Part shown: positions 1 through 8,514 of the stretch, piece by piece
Numbering within the stretch: the stretch's first letter is position 1
How the letters are laid out: every line of letters starts with the position of its first letter
Source: Streptomyces sp. NBC_00569
GTDB lineage: Bacteria; Actinomycetota; Actinomycetes; Streptomycetales; Streptomycetaceae
Length of the DNA stretch: 64,000 bases
Reading direction: 5' to 3'
Assembly: GCF_036345255.1 (NCBI RefSeq)
Contig: NZ_CP107783.1
Location: 10,161,001-10,225,000 of the forward strand
Notes under the pieces: generated by a model
Databases searched by the model: none
What the model saw: only the letters and a program-made list of their open reading frames with translations
What the model was told of the DNA's origin: nothing
Made by a program: the position numbers and the translations under genes

Positions 1-95
1 CGCTCGATCCGGTCGCGGTCGGTAGGCATGTGCACCTGGGGGAAGAGCCAGCACTTGCTGGTCCCACCTCGTACCAGTGTTGCGGGAACGTGCAT
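1..95 (-). CDS. PrpF-family isomerase, N-terminal part (runs off the window)
   Basis: Only the first 31 codons are present. They read MHVPATLVRGGTSKCWLF, then continue to the window edge. The RGGTSK(C/G) segment close to the N-terminus is the signature of the PrpF/FldA family, whose members isomerise double bonds in small acids such as aconitate or oxalomesaconate derivatives. A purine-rich stretch (GAGAAAG) precedes the ATG. The gene is divergent from the LysR-type regulator at 223 and is its natural candidate target. The substrate cannot be told from this fragment. Confidence 0.8.
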   Translation of the reverse strand, partial: MHVPATLVRGGTSKCWLFPQVHMPTDRDRIE

Positions 96-199
96 GTCAG
101 AGCGTCTTTCTCTCAGCACAACGGGTGCGGGGCCGCTACGTCGCGCCGACTCTCGCAGAGCCGGTGGATTGAGCACAATGTCTCTTTCCTTGAGTAGGG

Positions 200-214
200 T
201 TTAGCTGAGCTAAA
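200..214. promoter_or_regulatory. 15-bp palindrome, probable LysR operator
   Basis: TTTAGCTGAGCTAAA is a perfect palindrome about one central base and has the T-N11-A form of LysR boxes. It lies in the divergent intergenic region, 8 bp before the LysR ATG and about 105 bp before the PrpF-like start, so it could serve autoregulation and control of the divergent gene. Function is inferred from form and place. Confidence 0.6.
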
Positions 215-222
215 CTCACTGC

Positions 223-1203
223 ATGCTCAATGTTCGCCGACTGTTGCTGCTCGCCGAGGTTGCCGAGCGCGGCTCGCTGACTGCTGCCGCCGAGGCGCTG
301 TCCATGACGACCTCGGCTGCCTCCCAACAGATGTCCCTGCTCGAGCGCGAGGCCGGACAGCCACTGATCGAGCGGCTGCCCCGGGGCGCGCGCACGACCG
401 CCGCGGGCGCCGCGCTGGCCGAGCGAGGCCGTGCCATCCGCCGTGAACTCCAGGCTGCGGAAGCCGACCTGGAGGCCTTCGGACACCTGGACCGCGGGGT
501 CGTGACCCTCGGCTCCTTCCCGACGGCCAGTGCCTCGCTGCTACCGCTGGCCCTGACCCGCTTCCGCCGGGCGCACCCGCAGGTGCGTACGGTCGTGCGC
601 GCCGGAGTCCTCGCTCAGCTGCGGGAGATGCTGCACACAGGCGAGGTGGAACTTTCACTGCTCTGGGACTACGACTGGAACCGTGTCGACGACGATCAGT
701 TGATCCTCACGCCGCTCCTCGAGGACCCGACGGTGCTGGTCGTGCCCACCAGTTCCCCACTGGTCAGCTCCGATCACGTAAGGCTGTCCGACCTGGCGGA
801 CCAGGAGTGGATCATCCGCGCGGAGAACCATCCTGTCGCGGACGTGTTGCGCCGCGCCTGTCGCCAGGCGGGGTTCGAACCGCGTATCGCCTACGCCTCG
901 CATGATTACCAGGAGGCCCAGGCCATGGTCGCCGCCGGCCTCGGCCTGGCCCTTGCCCCTCGGCTGGCTCTGACCAACCGGAGAAGTGATGTACGCCTTC
1001 TCTCCCTGTCCAGCGAGCAGTCGGCCAGCGACAGCGCCCCGGTCCGCCGTATCCTCCTGGCCAGGCCCGTCCAGCGCGCCAGCACGCCGGCGGCCCAGGC
1101 GATGGCCCGTGTGCTGCACACTGTCGCGCGGGGCTTCACGGACCCGGGCCTCGACCGCTCTCAACTGGGTGCGGTGCGAACGCGCACACTCGCGTCGAGC
1201 TGA
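223..1203 (+). CDS. LysR-family transcriptional regulator
   Basis: A 326-residue protein of normal LysR length. Residues 1-60 form the winged helix-turn-helix (RRLLLLAEVAERGSLTAAAE onward, with the S-A-A-SQQMSLLERE recognition region), followed by a linker helix and a periplasmic-binding-protein-like effector domain from about residue 90 to 295 (LGSFPTASASLLPLAL start; GLGLALAPRLAL near the end). The last 25 residues are poorly conserved. No strong ribosome-binding site is seen; the palindrome at 200-214 lies immediately upstream. It is divergent from the PrpF-like gene, the standard arrangement for a LysR protein with its catabolic target. The ligand is unknown. Confidence 0.9.
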   Translation: MLNVRRLLLLAEVAERGSLTAAAEALSMTTSAASQQMSLLEREAGQPLIERLPRGARTTAAGAALAERGRAIRRELQAAEADLEAFGHLDRGVVTLGSFPTASASLLPLALTRFRRAHPQVRTVVRAGVLAQLREMLHTGEVELSLLWDYDWNRVDDDQLILTPLLEDPTVLVVPTSSPLVSSDHVRLSDLADQEWIIRAENHPVADVLRRACRQAGFEPRIAYASHDYQEAQAMVAAGLGLALAPRLALTNRRSDVRLLSLSSEQSASDSAPVRRILLARPVQRASTPAAQAMARVLHTVARGFTDPGLDRSQLGAVRTRTLASS

Positions 1204-1229
1204 ACCGTCGGCACGCACCCGAACTCGAC

Positions 1230-1466
1230 TCTCCGCCGGGAGAGGCGGTGTCGGCGCTGATCTCCGCGACGAGGTCGGGGCGGACCAGGATTGTGTCGAG
1301 GACGTCGCGAGTGCCGCATGCCGAGGAGAACTTCGCGCCGGTCCATGGATGGCCGGGGCTGGCGGCGGTGTGCTCTGCGAGCCGGCGGGCCGCGTCGGGG
1401 AACAGGGGTACGGCGCGGCCGACGGCACGGAGGCGGCCGGCCCTTCACCTCGTCGTACTGCTCCAC
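1230..1466 (-). pseudogene. fragment resembling the C-terminus of an ATP-dependent DNA ligase
   Basis: One minus-strand frame without a start reads AVPLFPDAARRLAEHTAASP, then HPWTGAKF, GTRDVLDTILVRPDLVAE and ISADTA. The pattern 'HPW-G...GTR..L....V.P.LVAEI..DTA' resembles the C-terminal oligonucleotide-binding region of small actinobacterial ATP-dependent ligases. Both ends are lost and no intact frame remains. The family assignment is from memory of the motif, so it is tentative. Confidence 0.4.
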
Positions 1467-1641
1467 TGTGAGGTGTGAAATCTACCCCGTAGAGGGCCTT
1501 TCTGGCAGCCTCGGCGACTGCCTTCACCGGCTCCCGTTGGTGGCGATCGCGTCGTGGACAGGCGGGCCGTACGAGAGAACGGGGCGTCCCTGGGGCTCGT
1601 CCTCGCTACGGGCCATGTCGGTCTGTGCAGCTGACGGACGC

Positions 1642-2249
1642 CTATGACAGTGGGTTCTGAGCTTTCTGCCGAAGTCGTTCGTAGGGTGTCTGGCCGGTGA
1701 GTGCGCCGTGGGGGCGATGGTGGCTGTAGTAGTCCTCCCACTCCTGGAGCTTGGTGCTGAAGAGGCGGACGTCGTCGATGACTTGGCCCTCCAGTAGCCG
1801 GTAGAACTCCTCGGAATCGATGCGGTGGGACCGTTCGACCTTGCCGTTCAACCGCGGCGTGCGGGGCTTGATGTGCACGTGGCCGATCCCCTTGTCGAGC
1901 AGGCGCCAGTGGAAGGCTGAGCCGAATTCCTGGCCTTTGTCGGTCTGGACCTGCTCGACGGCGAAGGGCAGCTTGGCCAGCACGTGGTCGATGAACTGGA
2001 TCGCCGTCTTCTGGTCGTTGCGCGGGTAGGCACGCAGGACCCGGGGCCGGGTGCAGTCTCGATGGCGGTGTACTGGTAGTAGCGCTTCTTGCGGCCCCTC
2101 TGGCCGAGGGGCTCGATGAACCTGACGTCGACCTGCAGCTGGTGGCCGGAGCGCTGCTTCTCGTACCGCTTCCAGCGAGTGGATCGGCGCTTGTAGCGCT
2201 GGGAGGGCGGCAGCCGGTTGAGATTCTTCGAGGTGGCGCTGGACGTCAC
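1642..2249 (-). pseudogene. IS481-type transposase remnant (N-terminus lost, frameshifted)
   Basis: Two overlapping frames make up the middle and C-terminal part of an integrase-core transposase. The first contains LNRLPPSQRYKRR, GHQLQVDVRFIEPL and YYQYTAIE; the second contains AVEQVQTDKGQEFGSAF, NGKVERSHRIDSEEFYRLL and HRPHGALTGQTPYERL. The DDE residues lie in DVRF, TDKG and KVERSH. The switch of frame lies near 2040. The N-terminal helix-turn-helix is missing and no terminal repeats were found. Confidence 0.85.
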
Positions 2250-2377
2250 CGCCTGACCGGCATCACGCCGAGCTGCCCCGAGCTGCGTCTGCGCCGCCTC
2301 GATCTGTGCCTTGGCTTCGTCGGGAAGTCCGGCCAGGGTCCCGTACCGGGGGGTGCCGGGCAGGGAGGATGGAGGTC

Positions 2378-2746
2378 ATGACCACTGAGCATCCCGCCGA
2401 GCGGGGCGGCACCGGGCGCGACGTGTTCGCCGCCTTCTCCGACCGGGCATCGAACGTCACCAGCTCGCCGCTGTTCTCCGCCCTGTGCGTGCTCCTGGTC
2501 CTCGGCATGGTCGCCATACACCTTGCGCACCTGCCGCTGCCCTGGCTGATCTTCGCGGGAGATGTCGTGGCGGCCGTCAACCTGCTCTTGCTCGCTGTGC
2601 TGACGAACACCGAACGGCGTGACGCGCACGCGGTTCAGCGCAAGCTGGACGCCATCGCGGCGGCAATACTGGAGCAGCGCGAGGGCGCGAGCCATACAGC
2701 GGCCGACGAGCTACGGCGTGTCATCCGCATGGAGGAGAAGCAGTAA
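2378..2746 (+). CDS. low-affinity iron permease family membrane protein
   Basis: A 122-residue protein starting at the ATG nine bases after an AGGGAGG ribosome-binding site; an earlier in-frame ATG at 2369 touches that site and is less likely. Two hydrophobic segments (about residues 31-50 and 55-75) precede the family motif NTERRDAHAVQRKLD at 77-91, close to the 'NTQNRD..A.Q.KLDEL' motif of PF04120. These short bacterial members are membrane proteins of uncertain transport role. It stands alone among relics, and no metal-responsive operator is visible. Confidence 0.75.
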   Translation: MTTEHPAERGGTGRDVFAAFSDRASNVTSSPLFSALCVLLVLGMVAIHLAHLPLPWLIFAGDVVAAVNLLLLAVLTNTERRDAHAVQRKLDAIAAAILEQREGASHTAADELRRVIRMEEKQ

Positions 2747-2859
2747 CGGGGCTGCGTCACGGACATCCGTCATCGAGGAACGTGACCTGCTCCGGCGCGG
2801 CCTCGCCGCAAGCGGTGGTCGATCTGGTCGGCGGGCTGCGGGACAACGGCACGGATACG

Positions 2860-3290
2860 ACGTCGCATCGGCATCCAGTGATCTCGTCGCCGACGATCAG
2901 GAGGCTGTCCCGGGGCAGGTGTTGCAGAAGCCGCGGGAGGGCCACTCGGGTGTGGCGAACCGTCGGCGGTGGTCGATCCGGTCGGGGCGGGTGACCGTGA
3001 TGCCGAGGGAGCGCAGAAGGGCGATGAGGCCTTCCAGTTCCTGCCGGGCTGGGTCGAGGAGGGCGCGGGGGTAACGGCGGCCGGCGGTCAGGTGCTGGAG
3101 GCGGGCGGCCCAGCGGGGGATGTTGCAGGTGACCACCGGATGGGCGGGGCGGGATCGCCGCCCCGTAGAGGCGGCCCACGACGATCTTCTCCAGCGGATC
3201 CCATTCGGTGTGCGACCACACGACGGGGGTGCGGGTGGCCGTTTCTTCCGGCTCGGGCAGGGTCGGATGCGCGGTGATCGCGGCGTCCTT
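2860..3290 (-). pseudogene. amidinotransferase (StrB-like / glycine amidinotransferase) remnant
   Basis: Three frame segments join into the N-terminal part of an amidinotransferase: VVWSHTEWDPLEKIVVGRLY, then HPVVTCNIPRWAARL and ALLDPARQELEGLIALLRSL, then TPEWPSRGFCNTCPRDSLLIVGDEI. 'WDPLE.VVVGR' and 'P....CPRD..LVVGDEI' are hallmarks of scyllo-inosamine-4-phosphate and glycine amidinotransferases, enzymes of aminoglycoside and guanidino-compound pathways. At least two frameshifts (near 3175 and 2915) and loss of the C-terminal catalytic half make it a pseudogene. No other aminocyclitol gene is nearby. Confidence 0.75.
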
Positions 3291-3615
3291 CGTCCGGTCG
3301 GCGGACGACCGGTACCCGCTCTGTCCCGTCCTGCCGGGTACGGCCCGGGTTCCCCCAGGCCCAGGTAGAAAACAGGGCCGCGCTGCCGACGCACGCCGCG
3401 CCGTGTGGGACTTTCGCCGTGCGGTCGGCCCGGCTCTCATTCCCCGTGGAGCCGGTCCGTCCGCCCTGCTCGTACGCCGGCGGGGGCGTCGCCGCGTTTC
3501 CTCGGCGATCTCGCCTTCGAACCGCCCCGTGGCGCCTGGCGCGGGGGACAGGCACCGCCGCGTCCCGCAGACTCGAAGGAGGAGTTCCGGTCGATCGCGT
3601 CTGCGAGGTCAGGCC
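3291..3615. other. stretch with no recognised gene
   Basis: About 325 bp between the amidinotransferase remnant and the TerC fragment. All frames give arginine/proline-rich shadow translations; no promoter or repeat stands out. Confidence 0.5.
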
Positions 3616-3770
3616 GTGCACGACGTTCCGCTGTGGTTGTGGCTGGTGTTCGCCGTCACCGTGATCGCGTCGCTGGCGGTGGACCTGCTCGCGCACCGGC
3701 AGGCGCACGTGATCGGGTTCCGCGAGGCCGCCGCCTGGAGCGGCGTCTGGGTCGGGCTGGCCTCCAACAG
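3616..3770 (+). pseudogene. TerC-family membrane protein, N-terminal fragment
   Basis: A GTG-started segment reads VHDVPLWLWLVFAVTVIASL, then AVDLLAHRQAHVIGFREAAA and WSGVWVGLA, the first transmembrane helix and following conserved loop of TerC proteins (tellurium resistance/metal efflux family). Homology stops abruptly near 3770, and the next conserved TerC block is on the opposite strand just downstream. Confidence 0.75.
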
Positions 3771-3815
3771 CCACGCGGTGGTGTACTCGACGCCGGCGTC
3801 GATGCCGACGACCAG

Positions 3816-3925
3816 ATAGACGACGCCGCCGAGGACGCCGAGGAAGAGCACCCGATGCTGGTAGGCGCGCGGCACCCGGAAGTAGCCGAAGATCAGGGCG
3901 AAGACGAACAGGTTGTCCACCGACC
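3816..3925 (-). pseudogene. TerC-family membrane protein, internal fragment in reverse orientation
   Basis: The minus strand reads SVDNLFVFALIFGYFRVPRA, then YQHRVLFLGVLGGVV, the most conserved internal motif of TerC proteins (S-V-D-N-L-F-V-F). It would normally follow the N-terminal fragment at 3616-3770 on the same strand, about 40 residues later. Here it is inverted, so an internal inversion or two independent fragments must be involved. The bases between the fragments are not recognised. Confidence 0.75.
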
Positions 3926-4470
3926 CGCCCTACGCCCAGTAATGCGGCACCTGCACGCCTCGAACGCAGCATCTCTTTCGTCAAAAGGACTGGGGGGATT
4001 CGCCGCATCCCGGGAACCGTGGCGTCTACGTTCCCCACTGGACGGCGGGGCCCTGCCACAACCCTGACTGCGAGAAGTACGTGCCCGAGCAGGTGACCGT
4101 CGACTCCGTACGCGGCGCCGCTTGGCGTACTCTCGCCGGCTTGGCCCACCACTGACCCCGAGCAAGGGTCACAGGCTCCGGCCGACGACGTTCCGCCGGT
4201 TCGCACCGAAGCCCACTCTGCTCGTATGACCGGCCCGGCAGTCTGGTGCGGCAACGCCGGGTGGGCAGCCCGCAGACGGTGGAGCCGCCCACCCCTCCCC
4301 GCCTCTTCCTGGCGGCGGCCCGTGCCGCCGTTCGTGCCTTCTCCGAGACCGCACACCCCCTCACCGGTTGCCCTGAACGGCCCCCTCCGACGGCGGGGCG
4401 TGCTCCCCCGGCGGAGGGTGGCGGAAGAGCGGGCCGCGACGGGCGGGACGCGGCAGCGGCCGGGAGCGGC
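3926..4470. other. stretch with no recognised gene
   Basis: About 545 bp after the TerC remnants. A plus-strand reading near 4060-4155 (CEKYVPEQVTVDSVRGAAW) has protein-like composition but no family I recognise. The rest gives only low-complexity frames. Confidence 0.4.
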
Positions 4471-5334
4471 ATGGGACAGCGGCTCGGCCCCCAGCGAGGG
4501 GGCGGCGCCCCGGCGACCGAGCCGGCCACGGCTGCCGGCCGGCTGCGGGCGGGCTGCAGGTACGCGCCCGCCGCGGCGGCCGGCGCGTTCGTCCTGGCCC
4601 AGCTTCTGCTGGTGATCCCGGGGACCGGCCTGGGCTGGGACGAGATCGTGTACGTCAGCCAGGTCGAACCGGGCACCCCCACCGCGTACTTCTCCGCGCC
4701 CCGCGCCCGTGGCGTCAGCTGGCTCGCCGCCCCGGCCGCCGCGCTCGCCGGATCCGCCGCCCACCCCGCCGTCCTGCGGACCTACCTCGCCCTCCTGTCC
4801 GGGCTCGGCCTGCTGATCGCCCTGCGCGCCTGGCGAGGCCTCCTTCCGCCGGCCGTCCTCGGCTGCGCGGGCCTGCTCTTCGCCAGACTCTGGATCACCC
4901 TCTACTACGGCCCCCGTGCGATGCCCAACCTGTGGTGCGCGCTGGGCGCGCTGGCCGCGACGGGCTGGTTCCTTCGGGCGGTGGCACCGCCCTGCCGGGG
5001 TACCCCGGCAGGGCACCGGGCCCTGCTCCTCGCAGGTGCCGCCGTGGCGTTCGTCACCGCGATGCGCCCCGGCGACGGCGCCTGGCTGACGCTGCCCCTC
5101 ACCGCCGCCGCGCTCCTAATACGCCCCTGGCGCCGGGCCCCGACCGTCAGCCACCAGAGCCTGCTGCCGTCCCCCGGCCAGTCGCCTGGGCACACGGTCG
5201 CCGAGGGGGCTCCGGCTCACGGCAGGTTCCGGGGTATCAGTCCTCGCCACTGCCGTACGGCCTGGTCAGAATCTCGAGGTTGTGTCCGTTGGGGTCGTCG
5301 AAGTACGCCCCGCGGCCGCCATCGTTGTGGTTGA
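4471..5334 (+). CDS. integral membrane protein, probably glycosyltransferase-like, C-terminally truncated
   Basis: From the ATG at 4471 the product has a disordered Gly/Ala-rich head, then a hydrophobic helix (APAAAAGAFVLAQLLLVIPG) followed by GLGWDEIVYVSQVEPGTPTA, an extracytoplasmic Asp/Glu-containing loop typical of GT-C fold (ArnT/PMT-like) polyprenol-dependent glycosyltransferases, and four or five further membrane segments up to about codon 220 (LTAAALLIRPWRR). After about 5140 the reading turns into low-complexity sequence that overlaps the opposite glyoxalase gene, so the true 3' end has been lost. Catalytic assignment is tentative. Confidence 0.55.
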   Translation: MGQRLGPQRGGGAPATEPATAAGRLRAGCRYAPAAAAGAFVLAQLLLVIPGTGLGWDEIVYVSQVEPGTPTAYFSAPRARGVSWLAAPAAALAGSAAHPAVLRTYLALLSGLGLLIALRAWRGLLPPAVLGCAGLLFARLWITLYYGPRAMPNLWCALGALAATGWFLRAVAPPCRGTPAGHRALLLAGAAVAFVTAMRPGDGAWLTLPLTAAALLIRPWRRAPTVSHQSLLPSPGQSPGHTVAEGAPAHGRFRGISPRHCRTAWSESRGCVRWGRRSTPRGRHRCG

Positions 5335-5623
5335 TCTCGCCGGGGTGGTGGTGGGACGGGTCCGCCCAGTAGGTCAAGCCCGCCTCGCCGATACGGGCGA
5401 AGATCGCGTCGAAGTCGTCCTCGGAGACAAGGAACGCATAGTGCTGTGGGCTGATCGCCTCGGCCGTGTCCATGTAGTCCAGCGTCACGCCGTTCGGCAT
5501 CTGCACCGGGACGAACGGACCGTACTCAGGTGCCACCTCCAAACCCAGCAGATCCGCGAGGAACCGTGCGGACGCCATCGTGTCGTGCGCGGCGACGATC
5601 GTGTGGTTGAGTTCGACTGCCAT
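5237..5623 (-). CDS. VOC-family (glyoxalase-fold) protein
   Basis: A 128-residue single-domain vicinal-oxygen-chelate protein. The start at 5623 is chosen because an AAGGAGG site precedes it; an upstream in-frame start lacks one. Likely metal ligands are His7 (ELNHTIV), His61 (SPQHYAFL) and Glu117 (NLEILT), and the C-terminal DDPNGHNLEI is the usual VOC ending. A cluster HHH at 91-93 lies in the loop before the last strand. The substrate is unknown. It stands alone, converging on the truncated membrane-protein gene. Confidence 0.85.
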   Translation of the reverse strand: MAVELNHTIVAAHDTMASARFLADLLGLEVAPEYGPFVPVQMPNGVTLDYMDTAEAISPQHYAFLVSEDDFDAIFARIGEAGLTYWADPSHHHPGEINHNDGGRGAYFDDPNGHNLEILTRPYGSGED

Positions 5624-5893
5624 CGGTCGGCCTCCTTCCCCCTGGCTGCCGGAACTGCTTTCCACGCTAGCAACCGTTCGGGCCGGCGCCATCGGTCTCT
5701 GGTCCGGTCCAGCTCCGACCTACGACCGAGAACTAGGAGGGCGAGGGCCCTTCCTGGCGCTGCACCTCAGTACGTGATCAACGCGTTTCAGGACTCGGAG
5801 TCAACGGCGAGGGCATAGAACGGTTCGGCATGGTCGTCCTGGCCGTCCCGCCCGCCGCTGATCTCGCCAAGGTGCAAAGGCTGCTCATGTGCG

Positions 5894-6073
5894 CGGACGC
5901 CGACTCGCCTCCTGGTCCAGTGTGCGCACTGACCTGCGCAACGCCGGGGCCGAGGTCGTCGACGGGAAGTCGTCATCGACGGACAATTCATCTCCAGCCG
6001 CTCGCCGGCGGACCTGCCAGCCTTCTGCCGGGCCATCGTCGACCAGTTCGCCAAGACCGGGTCGTCACGCTAG
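5894..6073 (+). pseudogene. DJ-1/PfpI-family protein, C-terminal remnant
   Basis: Two frames give GRRLASWSSVRTDLRNAGAE and VVDG, then VVIDGQFISSRSPADLPAFC and RAIVDQFAK before a TAG. This is the characteristic end of class-I glutamine-amidotransferase-like PfpI proteases/chaperones (..DLRNAGA.WVD..VV.DG..ITSR.P.DLPAF...). A one-base shift near 5968 separates the two, and the catalytic Cys region upstream is gone. An IS5 element starts 17 bp after the stop codon. Confidence 0.75.
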
Positions 6074-6090
6074 TGCTGTGCCGGGCCTAG

Positions 6091-7000
6091 AGCCTGTCTT
6101 CAAAGGAGTCAGATCCACATCAGGAGTGATGCGATGGTGAGGGCTGCCTCATACGATTCACGGGTCTTGTCGTAGCGGGTGGCGATGGCCCGGTACTGCT
6201 TCAACGCGTTGAAGCAACGCTCGACGACGTTGCGCTGTTTGTAGCGTTCCTTGTCGAAGGCAGGTGGTCTACCGCCGTTGCTGCCGCGTCGGCGGCGGTT
6301 GACCTGCTGGTCCGAACGTTCGGGAATGGTGTGCGGGATTCCGTGTTTCCGCAGGTAGCTGCGTATGTGTCGCGTGCTGTATCCCTTGTCGCCCAGGAGA
6401 TGTTCGGGCCGAGTACGCGGTCGTCCCGGTCCCGTGCGCCGGACTTTGATCCGCGCGAGTACTTGCTCGAACTGGGTGCAATCGTTGACGTTGCCACCCG
6501 TGACGAGGAAGCCGAGCGGGCGTCCGCGGCCGTCGCAGGCGAGGTGGATTTTCGTGGTCAGTCCGCCACGGGATCGTCCGAGGGCGTGAGAGTGTGCCGA
6601 TTCTGCTGGGGCCGCCCTTTTTTACGAGCACCTGCCGCGTGTTGGTGAGCGCGGGCAATCGTGGAATCCACCGACACCAGCCAGTCGATGTCCCCGACTG
6701 CATCCTTGCGGGCCTGGGCCGCCTCCAGCATCCGCGAGAAGGTCCCATCCAACGCCCACCTGCGGAAACGCGTGTACAACGTCCGCCAGGACCCATACCT
6801 CTCGGGCACATCACGCCAGGCCGAACCGGTCCGCAGCTTCCATACGATCCCGTTCAGCACCACCCGGTCATCCCGCCGAGGCCGCCCCGTCTCCGCCCTC
6901 GGAAGCAGCCTCGACAGCACATCCCACTCCTCATCCGAGAGCTCATGCCGCCGCACCATGCACTACATGATGCCCCATCAACTCCCTTTGAAGACAGGCC
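6091..7000. mobile_element. complete IS5-family insertion sequence (IS427-like), 910 bp
   Basis: The ends AGCCTGTCTTCAAAGG (left) and GGCCTGTCTTCAAAGG (right, reversed) form terminal inverted repeats, and CTAG occurs directly outside both ends (6087-6090 and 7001-7004) as a probable target duplication. The element carries a single two-frame transposase. It is the best preserved IS5-type element here and probably still active or recently active. Confidence 0.85.
6109..6959 (-). CDS. IS5-family transposase made by -1 frameshift (OrfA-OrfB)
   Basis: OrfA (6558-6959, 133 codons) starts MVRRHELSDEEWDVLSRLLP and holds the first catalytic Asp (VSVDSTIARAHQHA). OrfB, read in the -1 frame down to 6109, is open throughout and contains SRGGLTTKIHLACDG, the second Asp (HLLGDKGYS) and the catalytic Glu (NVVERCFNALKQYRAIATRY). 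The frames meet at a run of six A (minus strand, 6623-6618) where codons AAA AAA can slip by one base, as in other IS427-group elements. No internal stop was found, so the fusion transposase should be functional. Confidence 0.85.
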
Positions 7001-7199
7001 CTAGCGGGCTGGCTGCCCGACGCCCCGTCCGGGGGGCTGCACCGCCGCTGGCTGGCCTGGTGCTCCGGGGGCCGCAGGGGCGTCACATTCTGATCCAGAT
7101 CACGCCGTCCACTGGCGAATCGACCAGCTTCGCCAGACCCCGTCCGTCAAGCCCGGTCCGTGGCAAGCTGGCGATGCTGACTTTCTGCGACCACAACCA

Positions 7200-7874
7200 G
7201 CGATGTGTCGGGCTGATGCGCCGAGTTGCATGGCGCTACCACTGAGCTCTTTCAGCGTGGCCACTGATCGGGTGAGGGGATCGGTGTCCGCCAACTCGCT
7301 GCCGGCTTCGGTATCTCCGTCGGCACCGCCCACGCGTACGCGGCAGCCGTCGTCGACCTGCTCGCCACCGTGCGCCCGGCCTCCTGCGTGCCCTGCGCGA
7401 ATCCGAGCAGGACTAGGTCCTGATCGACCACCTGGCGGAGGGCGACCGCCCTGGTGACGGCCGGGCCGACTACTCCCAAAAGCATCATCGGCACGGGGAG
7501 AACGTGCAGGTAGTGAGCGATCCTGCCAAGCGGCTGCCTTGGATCTCGCCTGAACTGCCCAGCCGTGCCCACGACCTGACCGCGGCCCGACCCACCGGAT
7601 CATCCGGATCTGCGAACGCCACGGTGTCCCCGTCCTCGCCGACCGCGCCTACATGGCAACTGGCCCGTGGGGGATGACACCCCTCAGACGCCAGCCGGGC
7701 CGCGACCTCACGCCAACCCATCGAACGATCAACCGCGCTCTCTCGGGGGCGCGGGCACCGGTGGAGCGGAGTGGCCCGCCGAAGTCCTGGCGGGTCTTCC
7801 GCATAGCCCGGTGCAGACTGAATCGAATGTCGTCAATCGCCGCGGCCGTACTCACCCTGGAGCGGCAACTTTGA
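7200..7874 (+). pseudogene. IS5-type (DDE_Tnp_4) transposase remnant, multiply frameshifted
   Basis: Successive frames give GIGVRQLAAGFGISVGTAHA (helix-turn-helix), DYSQKHHRHGENVQVVSDPA and ISPELPSRAHDLTAA (first part of the DDE core), RIIRICERHGVPVLADRAYM (second Asp region), and RRQPGRDLTPTHRTINRALS, APVER and KSWRVFRIARCRLNRM (Glu region). The order matches IS5 transposases with a DDE_Tnp_4 domain. At least three frameshifts and a nonsense codon inactivate it. Confidence 0.8.
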
Positions 7875-8474
7875 ATGAGTTCACTGTGTGCCGGACAGGC
7901 TGAGGAATCCCTGGCAAACGAGAGGACCCAGCCGCGAGGCCGTCTCGAACGTCGCCCAGCAAAACGAGGCCACGCCGGAGAACGTCGCCTATCCGAACCA
8001 GGCGTGGCCGGAGAACGTCCGAGCGTCCGGCTGCGCTTTGATCGCGCAGTACCCGGTCGTGCAGTTCGGCGTCGAACGCGGGGATCACGGTCATGCCCTC
8101 GCAGTGGGCCACTGACAAAACATCGCACCCCGGGCAGCATGAGTACGCCGTCCGGGGTGTGTGTGGGCTGGGGGTTGGGTCAGCCCCGGCTGTGCGGACA
8201 GCCGCGGACGGACGGGCTACAGCTTGTCCGGGCTCCCCGGGTCGTGCGGCACGAAGATCACCGCTGAGAAAACCTCAGTCTCCAGTTGACATGCAGAGCT
8301 CGCCGGGTCTCGCGGCTCGATATGGCCGTGGTCGTCGGCTTGGCTCGGTGCGTGATGACGCAGAAACCGCCGCGTCAGGAGGTTGGACCCGTGTTGTCCG
8401 CGGCGCCTCGGCGCTGCCGTGGAAGAGGGCGAACACGGCAGCGATGACGACCACATGGCGTCGCTTCACAGAAG
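7875..8474. other. stretch with no recognised gene
   Basis: About 600 bp. Frames on both strands are open over short spans, but none matches a family I know; no tandem repeat is visible. Confidence 0.4.
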
Positions 8475-8502
8475 TTGAGCCAGAACCCAATCTCGTGAAC
8501 AT
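8475..8502 (+). repeat. 28-bp dispersed repeat, copy 1
   Basis: TTGAGCCAGA...TCTCGTGAACAT recurs at 29100-29127 in the same orientation with four mismatches. Each copy lies beside a decayed integrase-type gene, so it may be an IS end. Confidence 0.6.
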
Positions 8503-8514
8503 CGAACACGCCAG

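Noticed and set aside
655..1527. A 290-codon minus-strand frame overlapping the first LysR gene.
   Set aside because: Antisense shadow; only the separate frame at 1230-1466 has conserved residues.
3088..5016. A 642-codon minus-strand frame.
   Set aside because: It runs through unrelated remnants and antisense to the membrane-protein gene; no continuous protein-like sequence.
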